Source: Acholoe squamosa (taxonomy: Eukaryota > Annelida > Polychaeta > Phyllodocida > Polynoidae). Taken from it: a stretch of 64,000 nucleotides of DNA. The notes beneath the pieces are model-generated. The model was not told where the DNA came from and ran no database searches. It saw only the letters and a program-made list of their open reading frames with translations. The number at the start of each line of letters is the position of its first letter. Position 1 is the stretch's first letter. Both the position numbers and the translations under genes were made by a program. The stretch is from contig OX439043.1 in the NCBI GenBank assembly GCA_949317995.1, positions 42,413,560 through 42,477,559 on the forward strand, given 5' to 3'. Positions 23,201 to 31,586 of this stretch are shown one piece after another.

Positions 23201-24394
23201 CCATTATCCCAGGAACTGTTTGGTGTAAGGTTTGCTAGAATAGCTGTTGACATTATTAGTGGGATTCCCCCCACTCCTAGTGGCAACACGTGTATGATGG
23301 TCGTGTCTGACTATTATACCAAGTACACCCGAGTGTTTCCTCTACCGGATCATAAGGCTGTTACTTGTGCTAGGGCCTTTGTAAAAGGGTGGGTGCTGCA
23401 CCTAGGTGTCCCACTCATGTTACATAGTGACCAAGGCAGAGAATTTGAGTCTAGTCTATGGCAAGAGATGTGTAATTGTCTGGCGATCTGCAAGACAAGA
23501 ACTAATCCCTATAGACCACAGAGTGATGGACAGGTAGAGAGATTCAATAGGACTTTGATCCAAGTATTGAAGTCTCTAGTAAATGAGCAGATGGATGATT
23601 GGGATGAACAATGTGAATTCGTGGTACATGCCTATAATGGCACTGTACATTCGAGCACAAACTGTTCTCCTAATCTCCTCGTTTTTGGAGAGGATTTGAT
23701 TATGCCAGCAGATTTGGTGTTTGGCGTAATAAGAATGAATCCGGAAACCCCTTGCCAGGTGATGTTTGTAGAATCCCTACGGGATAATTTCAAACAAGCC
23801 TATGAGAGGGTTAGAGACGAGTTGCAGAAAACTGCGCGTTGGCAGAAAGTTGGCTATGACACAGGTCTAAAAGCTAGATTTTTTAATCTAGGGGATAGAG
23901 TACTGCGTCTACACCAACCTCTAGCCAACCTGAAATTAGCCAGCAATTGGGATGGACCTTTCACTATAACTCAGGTTATTAGTGATTGCACAGTGATTAT
24001 TAAATCACAGCTTGGTAAATGTTACAAGTCAAATGTAGCGAGACTACGCCCATGGAGAGGGAGGGATACCTCCACCAAAATGTATGGTGATGGTCTATTG
24101 AAAGTAATGGAACAGAGTCATGTTAAGCAACTCGAAGTGGTACCGACCCGAAAGCGAGGACCCGGGCGGCCACGGAAGGTTGCGCACCCGAAGAGGGTGG
24201 TGCCCCCTGTCGTAACATCCGGAAAACAGGGGAAGATACAAAAAGTCTCAGCAGGCGCAGGTAAAAATAAGAGGAAAGGTCCTTCTAAGGCTAAGAAGAC
24301 CTTGGAAAAGGCTCTTATGGATACCAGGTCAATAAAAGAGGCCTCAAAACCTCTTAGACGCAGTCCAAGGTTGCTAAAGACTGCCGTAACCTAG
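20225..24394 (+). pseudogene. pol: Gypsy pol polyprotein (PR-RT-RNase H-IN), one nonsense break
   Basis: One frame runs 20225-24394 apart from a TGA at 22094-22096 between RT and RNase H. Counting residues from a TTG at 20408, aspartic protease DTGAS is at 63-67 and RT YLDD at 484-487, preceded by SLDLQSGYWQ and MPFGLCNAPATF. Downstream, counting from the ATG at 22172: RNase H with DTDAS near 48-52 and a DALSR end near 162-166; an HHCC integrase zinc finger (H293, H298, C328, C331); the DD35E core (D360, D420, E456); a GPF module near 595-597; and an AT-hook KRGPGRPRK at 661-669 in a basic tail ending in RRSPRL. No chromodomain is seen. The break removes RNase H and integrase from the upstream product. 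Confidence 0.95.
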
Positions 24395-24914
24395 CCTGTT
24401 AACACAACGAGTGTGTTGTCCTGTACTGTGTACTGTTATATGTTGTAACCTAGTTCAATGTATATTTGAGCCGGTCATGAGTTTCTGGAAAAGGTCCTAT
24501 GACAATGTACCCATGGTTTTGGACGGATAATCCGGTGGATATATGCTTATGCTATCCATAAACTCCATAATACCTAGCGAGTTGTCATGGTTGAACCCTG
24601 AGTATGGAGGGACGACCGATCCGGTATTGTATTGTTTTTATGTAAGGGCGCGTGACCTAATTAAGGGCATGCGGGAAAGTTGTTGACCCATTTTCGAATG
24701 GTCACGTGAGGCGCCGGTTTGATCATGCGCAGCAATTCAAGTTCGAGTATCCCGCCATATTGTCTTATTCCTGCGAAGGAAGAAGACGTGGCCGAGGGTG
24801 GTCTTACTCTTGTTGGAGTCTGATAGCCCGTGACAGCCATATTCTGAGGTGTGCCCTCATTAAAAGGCACCCGCCTTTCACTGGGTAAGCAGTACTTACT
24901 GCTTATCTGGTGGA
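24395..24914 (+). promoter_or_regulatory. pol-ORF3 spacer with candidate internal promoter
   Basis: 520 bp without a long frame. The second half becomes GC-richer and holds GTCACGTGAGGCGCCGGTT near 24701, resembling the GTCACGTGGCCGGT block of the LTR; a CCGCCATATTG (YY1-like) word near 24752; a TTAAAAGG box near 24860; and GGGTAAGCAGT at 24883, which resembles the donor-like leader at 18058. An internal promoter or a splice acceptor for ORF3 is likely; motifs alone cannot choose. Confidence 0.4.
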
Positions 24915-27900
24915 TTGGGATATTTTATCCCCGAACAGCCACTTCTGTCGATGGCAGAAGAGGCCGTCCGCCTTGGCGGTGGTGCCGGTGCTAGCAACCC
25001 GCCGGAGTATGGAAGTGGTTCTCCCCAGAGTCCCACTTATACATACGACGATCAGCAATACGATGCTGATTGTGATCAGATGGATCAACAAATGAATGTT
25101 GATCAGTACTTCTCTGGAGTAGACGATAGCGACGTAGAATCGTTCTATGACGCATCCGACAACTCCAGACAAGTTAGTCCTGAACAACAAACTGATGTAG
25201 GTGAGCCTTATGTAGCCCCTCCATCCGAAGGTTTGAGTGGAGAGCCGGCAGGAGTCCAGTCTCATGACAGGGCTCTGATGCCACCTCCCCCTCAATTGCC
25301 GCCCCGTCTTGGTGGGAGTACCTCATTCGGTGCTTTGGGACCTGCTTCTCCGGTTGACAGGCCAATGTACCTAGAGCTGCCCCTCCCAGACAGTCCAGAA
25401 TGGCACGTTGTAGCCGGTCCCTATGACAGACGGATGTTAGCAATTTCTGAGGAAATGCTGATACCCACCTGTTATGGGACGTCCAGAGAGGTTGACGAGC
25501 GTGTTGTCAACGCAATCTGGGAATGTGCTCATCCGCAATGGGCTAATACCTTTCCGGAGTCCTGGTTGATGGATTACCATCAGATGGCCAAAGGATTGGT
25601 AGTCCACTTATGGTTTCGTAAAGCCGTCTGGGACGCAGAAATGGCTTTCCGAAGGAATACCTCTTATAGGCCTTCCTACGTGTCTGACAAAACCGGTTAC
25701 ACCGGTGTCAAGGCAGATGAGGTCTCTAGATACATAGATAGAGACCAGATCCTAATGTTAGGCACAGCGGATGAGTATAAAGCAGCAGGTAACGCTGTTG
25801 TGGATTACTGTCCAGGGGTCCCCATTACGTCTCAAACCATTGAGGCGGAAGAGGCCCGTATTGGTGTGTCTCCACTAGACAGACTCGGGGTAATACAGGA
25901 CCTCGTAGTACGTCTATTGGAGAGGCAGTATGCACTGGCGCATCCGGAGTTAGTACCCGGACCCGCACCCATGCACGTAACAGCCAAGATGGCCGATCGG
26001 ATGGACCGTCTCATGTCTCCTGCTGAAGCTCCTACCTTGGGAGACGCAGCAGTAGTACCTGAGAAGGCCCTACCTGATGCAGATGGTTCCCCTAAAACTG
26101 CTCAGTCTACCCCTACGAAGACTGAGCAAGTAAAAGGGAAAGCAGCTGGTGGAAAGGGTAAAGCAACCCCCACCAAAGGTAAGGGCAAAGGGAAGCGGTC
26201 AGGAACCGAACCCTCTACCAGCACGAGTGTGGCCGACAGTACCCGAACCCGTCGGGTGTCTCCACGCTCGGCCAATAAGAAGGGCGCTAAGGCTTCGGAT
26301 GTCTCCGGCAACGAGACGGACGCATCCGAGCCTGGCACTTCTACTAACGGCAGATCCCGCAGGCGGAATAAGAAGAAGGTTGACCAACGCAAACCTGAAC
26401 CTATCGAGGTAGACGTTCAAGCTGATAATACAGAAGCTGAACCGGCTGTCCCAACCGTAAAAGTTCAGCTCGGTGTGCCAATCGTCAAGCTACACGAAGT
26501 AATGGCCGATTTGAGTGGAGACGCTCAAGATGCCGCAGCCCAGGTTCTCGCGGGTCAACAACCCGTTGTGGAACCTGTGGATGTACCATCCGACCCGGAG
26601 GGAGAGGAGCTGGTTGACCCAGTTGTGGATGCCACTCCGACTGACGAGCAAGAGGCTGCTATCTGGGCTAACGCCAATAGCAACTTTGCCGACTTCATTC
26701 CTCTACACAGGGGACACCTGAAGGGGAGTAAATCCGTATGGAGACTGCCCCCTCGGATCACCTGTGAGAAGCGTGAAGATATGGAGGAGTGGCTTCGCAA
26801 GAAGCTCTCCGATAGAAAGCTGGCCAATATGTACTGGATCTATTGGGAATTCGTTAAGAATTCGCCCAATGGTCTGTACAATTACGACCAGAAGGGCAAG
26901 CTCAAGTTTGCTCTAGATGAGTACTACGGGGAGGATCGTAAGGATTGTCCCTTTCAACGTTGTACTCAAAGTGAGGGTGAGGTTGAATTCTTCATCGAGA
27001 AAGACGAGTTCCTTCATCATCTCGTGGAGGTTCATATGCACCAGAGGCCGGAATATGTCTGCGACCGGGAGGTTGGCAAGAAATGTGCTAAATGCACAGG
27101 ATGTGTCACCCCCCGACGCGGAGACATGGTCCGGCACTATGTGACTTCGCATGGAGAGGGCCTGGAGGCAGCCATAGATCGGGTGATGAAAATTCACTCT
27201 GAACTCTATGGTAACCTTAAGGGCCTCAATGCAGAGAAGTTGGCTTCCCTCACACCGAGTACGAAGCAGTTTGCGCCTACGGTTCCTGGTACTAACCAGA
27301 AACTAAAGGCTCGGTTTGCCCAGACTCCCGGGTCCGGCAAACTAGAGTACGCTCAGGAGGAGTACGATCTGTTGAACGAATGGAGGAGCAACAAGGCCCG
27401 CCGCCGTGGTGGGGCTTATGTAACTCCATCCGGAGAACAGGTCCGAAGCCGCAGGGATTACCGCCAGGGACCCTCCGCAGCAGATAGGAAGAGACAGGCG
27501 TCTGAATCTCCAAGCCGAGCCAGGTCACCACTGGAGGCTTTGGAGAGACAGACGAATGGGGGAAGGAAGAAGCCACATCTTCCATCTCCTACTGGAACTC
27601 CTTCCCATTATGGACGAGCACCAACTCCACTAGGTGCACAGAACCCGACATTCTTTGGTGTCAGTGGACCTGTTGGCCAGTCCTCCCGGAAACACGCGCC
27701 TTTGAATGTCAAAGACCCGAAGCAGTACCCTGCTATGGGCCCACCCGGACCAGAGATGCAAATCTTTGATCAGTACGGGAGGGTCAAGCAGGAACTGCCG
27801 ACAGTAGGAGGTCAAGCTCCCCGACCAACAATGAGTGCTGTGGTGAGACAACGTCCACCCGCGCCATTGTTGACAGCCAAAGACCTTAGAAGGGAATTGT

Positions 27901-28598
27901 CGCGGTTGCCCCTAGCTCAGGGATAACCAAATCAAGGCCCTTCTTCGACCACTGCTAGTGCGGCTACTACTGTGGTTGCTTCTTCGCACACGCGTGTAGC
28001 TGTCACTGCGAGTGGGTCTGGAGCACAGCCGAAGCCTCAGGGTCAGGTACCCCCACCTGGTGCTGTGGTTCATCGGCCTAAGCTGATCCAGACAGTGGAG
28101 ACCTTCTTCAAGAAGGAGGACAAATTGTCTTGCAATATTCAGAGCAAGCAATTTGAAACGTTACAGCACCATCTGGAAAACCTCCACCTGGATATGTATC
28201 GTCGGACCGTGTCGAGCACTCTCCAGTGCATTGACGCGATCCAGAAATCAGAGATCAACCGGATCTCGACTCAGATAAAGGCGGATGTTGCCAAAGATAA
28301 GCAGGAAGCTGCTAATCTGCGGCAGGAGGCCCTATCCGAGAAGGAAACAGCTTCTCAGATGCTCGACCTAGAACGAGCAACGAACATGAAGAACCAGCAA
28401 AAGTTCTTCAAGGTTTTTGGAGTTATCATGGATAACTGGGACGGCACACCTGAGCATGCTTTGAACCTGTTCGAAGCACGCCAAAAGGTGAAACTAACAC
28501 CTGCTGTCCCTGCATTGGCATCTACGGATGGAACCGGTGTGGACCCCCCCGTTCAGCCACAGGCTCAACAACCGGGTCCAAACCAGCCACCCGAGTGA
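24915..28598 (+). pseudogene. Gypsy ORF3: long accessory protein of unknown function, one stop
   Basis: ATG at 24915 opens a frame to 28598 (about 1,220 codons) with one in-frame TAA at 27924-27926, leaving 1,003 codons before it. The N-terminus is acidic and Pro/Ser/Tyr-rich. About residues 150-350 look globular. Lys/Gly- and Arg-rich stretches near 405-430 and 478-492 could be nuclear localisation signals. Two C2H2-like clusters follow: C678-x4-C683-x18-H702-x4-H707, and C727-x2-C730-x10-H741-x4-H746. After a basic Ser/Pro/Arg-rich stretch and the stop, the last 200 codons predict a coiled coil. No signal peptide or membrane segment is visible, so it is not an envelope protein. I do not recognise the family. 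A DNA- or RNA-binding role is inferred from the zinc clusters and basic tracts only. Confidence 0.75.
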
Positions 28599-29973
28599 AA
28601 ACTGTTGCATGAAGATCGGACATAATTGTGTGTCCCGGCGTGCTATTACCTATGTATTGTTGGATAGGAAACCATTTTTTATCCAACCCGTATTGATTCG
28701 GGTACCAAACTGTACCCTAATCCGGAAACTGAAAACAGAAGGAGAAACAAACAAGTCACTCTGGAGGAGGAGTACGAATGCTGTAAACACCATAATTGTA
28801 CTGTGCTATAATATAATGACTGTGCCTATTATAAAATCATGGACAATTTACACTAATATGGACTTTTGAACTACAAACCGGATTTACTACTACACCACTA
28901 CTATTTGTGAGCTAGCACTCCAGGCATCAGGGTTTAGCTACGCCCATAAAGTCCATCAACAGTCTACAACTGGATCTACTATTACCTCCAGTTAGCTAGC
29001 ACTACAGGCATCAAGGTTTAGCTACGCCCATAAAGTTCTTCAATAATCTACAAATGGACCTCTTATTATCTCCAAGTTAGCTAGCACTACAGGCATCAGG
29101 GTTTAGCTACACCCACCAACAAGTTTTACTATAGCACTTCAGGCATCAGGGTTCAGCTCGCCCATACCAAGACATCAGCAGCATCCGACTCCTGTTACAT
29201 CCTCCAATCATGAAAACAAGTAACTTTGTTGATAATATTATATTGTATGTAAAAATTGTATTTATAACTATAAAAGATATATTATTATATAAGGGTACTT
29301 ACCTATAAATATACTGGATCTGCGAATCCTAAAAGTTGTTTAAGGTAATCCTAGACCTATAACTGTCTATATAGGTCATTCCTGGTCTCAATATATTAAG
29401 AGACTATACTTCTTCTGTAACTTGTAAATATAAAACACTAAGGTATAAACTGAGCTGCGTCTCAAAAGTATAAATATCTTTCTATAAAATAAGAGAAGGT
29501 CCAACGGATTTCTCTAAACTTAGTATTGTATTACTCAGGTTAATACCTAATTGTGTTCATATAGTATCAGATTAATTGTTCATATCTGATCATTAATATT
29601 CAATTCACTTTGTAAAGTGGACAGAGTTGTTAATTTAAAAAGTCAAAAAAAAGATTTTCCCGGGTTTAATAACTGTAATACGATCATTATTTACAACCAC
29701 CGGTCCTTTTCAGGACCCTACTGTTGTCAAAACGTTACTATAAATCTGTGATAGTTGTATATTTATCATTTGTGGTTGTTATAAGCTACTGGTGGAAATG
29801 AAATGAACGACACTCGATGCTATTATTGTATAATTTTTCAGAAATAGGATAGTCTTATACTATAGCCTATTTCACATTGAGCAAGTGTAATTAATACCCC
29901 TTTTTAGTATTGTAAACAATCACTTACTAGGTTATTAATATACTGCGGTTTAATTACCCCCAAGTTATTGTCT
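28599..29973 (+). other. Gypsy 3' non-coding region
   Basis: About 1.4 kb between ORF3 and the polypurine tract, mostly AT-rich, with no long frame. It contains the tandem repeats listed separately. Confidence 0.7.
28911..29180. repeat. About 84-bp tandem repeats inside the gypsy 3' region
   Basis: GCTAGCACT starts at 28911, 28995 and 29080, each followed by CAGGCATCARGGTTTAGCTA and ACCC-type text; a shorter fourth copy starts near 29133. Period is 84-85 bp for the first three. Confidence 0.85.
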
Positions 29974-29984
29974 AAGGGGGGCAG
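29974..29984 (+). promoter_or_regulatory. Polypurine tract
   Basis: AAGGGGGGCAG immediately precedes the 3' LTR, where plus-strand DNA synthesis would be primed. Confidence 0.85.
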
Positions 29985-30399
29985 TGTAGGGGTATGGTAT
30001 TTGCACTTTACGTTCATGTACCCGTGAGACTCAGACCTAGGTCCTTCGGGTGTAGTGGGGGAATCCGGATGGCAGGTGGCAGCACCTGCCTCTGGGTTCG
30101 TATTCATTACACCAGGGGGCCTACCACTCGTCCGCCACACGTCACGTGGCCGGTCTGAGTTTCGCGGGCTTTTCTCCTATATAAGGCTGGTCCTAACCCA
30201 TGTTCTTCAGTAGTGGTTTACCCACTGCTCAACCAGGTCGTTACCCCAAAGGGTAACCGAATGCCCTAGTAGCATGTAGTCCTCTGAGGCTGTGGTCGTA
30301 TGTAACATAAGCTATGAAATAAAAGCTCTGTTGCCTACCCGGAAACTTTTCTCTCTCTTCGTTATGATTTAATCTAACTTAACGTGACGAACCACTACA
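29985..30399 (+). repeat. 3' LTR of the gypsy element
   Basis: 415 bp with TGTA and TACA ends, TATATAA at 30178 and AATAAA at 30318. Six substitutions relative to the 5' LTR. Followed by CATT (30400-30403), the target duplication. Confidence 0.97.
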
Positions 30400-30403
30400 C
30401 ATT

Positions 30404-30579
30404 ATATGATTATTAGTGAGGTACCGGTATTATTTCTCCCTCCTGCACCCATTGTGGTGTCTCCACCTGTACTCCACCTGTCTAACTAATTCCTACCTGG
30501 TTAGTTACACTGTTGTAGCAACCACAGTTCCTCCACCTCCTCACCCACTCAGTATGTACTGGTGTATTGGTGTCAATTT
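30404..30579 (+). repeat. Ngaro A1 repeat, right 176 bp
   Basis: Matches A2 (34557-34732) with four substitutions, ending at GGTGTCAATTT. Together with 17601-17617 it makes 193 bp. It lies just upstream of the Gag start and probably carries promoter functions now separated from its left end. Confidence 0.93.
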
Positions 30580-30605
30580 GTCTAAATAATTAGACAGGAT
30601 CGGTT

Positions 30606-31580
30606 ATGCCAGGTGAAAAGTTTTGCTTTAAATGTGGCAAGCATCACCTAGGCCCAGTGGGGAAGAACTGCATAGGCCCTATTGTAGGAGAATTACACCA
30701 GAGAACTAGCAGGAGTGGGGTGAGTGGACAGGTAGCCCAGGTAGCCATTGTCCCACCTGGAGGATTAGCACCTGCACCGGTGAGCCGCCAACCTACAGAA
30801 TTTCCAGTAATCCAAGATGAGGAGGAAAAGGAGCTGATCAAGCAGCTACAGCAGTTACAATGTGATCAGCGAAAAAAGGCCCTAAAAGAGAGACTCAGAC
30901 TGATGGAGGAGCATGCCGCTCTACCGGGTGGTGGGGCGCCGGAAGGCGGCCTACCTGGAGGTGGGGCGCCGGGAGGCCTACCTGGAGGGCCCCCCAGAGG
31001 TCTATCAGCTGATGAGTTGGAAAAGGAGCGGAGTAAGTGGAGTTATACTGATCACTTTCACCCCCTTGTAAAAAAAGAGCCCACTTACCCTGAGTTTATG
31101 GTTGCTGCATTGTCTTGGGGCTCGGAGGCCGAGGAGGCAACGTCTGACGACCTCCGGGGCTATTTGGCCCACTTGGCCTACATCGCCGAAAAAGCAGCAG
31201 AAAAGGATGCCTATGTGGATGGCTCTCATGTGGAATATGATGCTGGTGTAAGGAAGAAATGTCTATCTAAAGGCTGGCAGGCTTTTTCCCGTGGAGATGG
31301 TGAGGTATCCATGTCAAAATATGGATTTACTTCTACCGAGCTTTACCGGGAGCAGAGGGAGAAGGCCACCACTAACAACAAGCCCCCGGTGAAGGGAGCA
31401 TCTGCTGAATCAAAAGGGAGGCACCGCAAGGCTAAACCAGCGTCCACTCATGGGGAGTTAAAAGGCTGTCTCAAGTGGAACTACGAGGAGGAATGTGATA
31501 ACAAAAATTGCAAATACCCTCATGAGTGCTGCAAGTGTGGGGATGGCAACCACAAGGCGTCCAAGTGCAAGAAACAATGA
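30606..31580 (+). CDS. Ngaro Gag-like protein (ORF1), 324 aa
   Basis: The ATG at 30606 is 27 nt after A1. The N-terminus has a Cys/His cluster (CFKCGKHH...GKNC, residues about 8-22). The middle has a Glu/Lys/Gln/Leu-rich helical stretch followed by a Gly/Pro-rich GGGAP repeat. The C-terminus carries a CCCH-like group (C...C...CKYPHE) and a zinc knuckle C-x2-C-x4-H-x4-C ending three residues before the stop. This fits an RNA-binding structural protein of YR retrotransposons. The decayed region at 61808-63628 has the same N-terminal and C-terminal Cys/His pattern. The stop is TGA followed by CTA and the same frame continues into RT. Confidence 0.85.
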   Translation: MPGEKFCFKCGKHHLGPVGKNCIGPIVGELHQRTSRSGVSGQVAQVAIVPPGGLAPAPVSRQPTEFPVIQDEEEKELIKQLQQLQCDQRKKALKERLRLMEEHAALPGGGAPEGGLPGGGAPGGLPGGPPRGLSADELEKERSKWSYTDHFHPLVKKEPTYPEFMVAALSWGSEAEEATSDDLRGYLAHLAYIAEKAAEKDAYVDGSHVEYDAGVRKKCLSKGWQAFSRGDGEVSMSKYGFTSTELYREQREKATTNNKPPVKGASAESKGRHRKAKPASTHGELKGCLKWNYEEECDNKNCKYPHECCKCGDGNHKASKCKKQ

Positions 31581-31586
31581 CTAGAT
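31575..31586 (+). promoter_or_regulatory. UGA-CUA stop with in-frame continuation (candidate readthrough)
   Basis: CAA-TGA-CTA-GAT: the Gag stop TGA (31578-31580) is followed by CTA, the established high-readthrough context of alphaviruses and some animal genes. The same frame is then open without interruption from 31581 through the RT-RNase H frame ending at 34007, so readthrough would make a Gag-RT-RNase H fusion. Confidence 0.65.

Larger units (their letters stand above)
17618..30399 (+). mobile_element. Ty3/gypsy LTR retrotransposon, 12.8 kb, with extra ORF3
   Basis: Order: 5' LTR, PBS, gag, pol (protease, RT, RNase H, integrase), ORF3, tandem-repeat-bearing 3' region, polypurine tract, 3' LTR. 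Protease-RT-RNase H-integrase order is diagnostic of Ty3/gypsy. LTRs differ at 6 of 415 positions, so insertion is fairly recent. It is flanked by CATT (17614-17617 and 30400-30403), a 4-bp target duplication confirmed by the uninterrupted A2 repeat of the host Ngaro. It is disabled by a TAG in gag, a gag frameshift, a TGA in pol and a TAA in ORF3. Confidence 0.97.

Noticed and set aside
25174-27851. Minus-strand frames across ORF3
   Set aside because: Shadows of a GC-rich coding frame; none has domains or extends over the region.
24915-28598. ORF3 as an envelope gene
   Set aside because: No signal peptide, membrane segment or glycoprotein pattern; zinc clusters and basic tracts instead.
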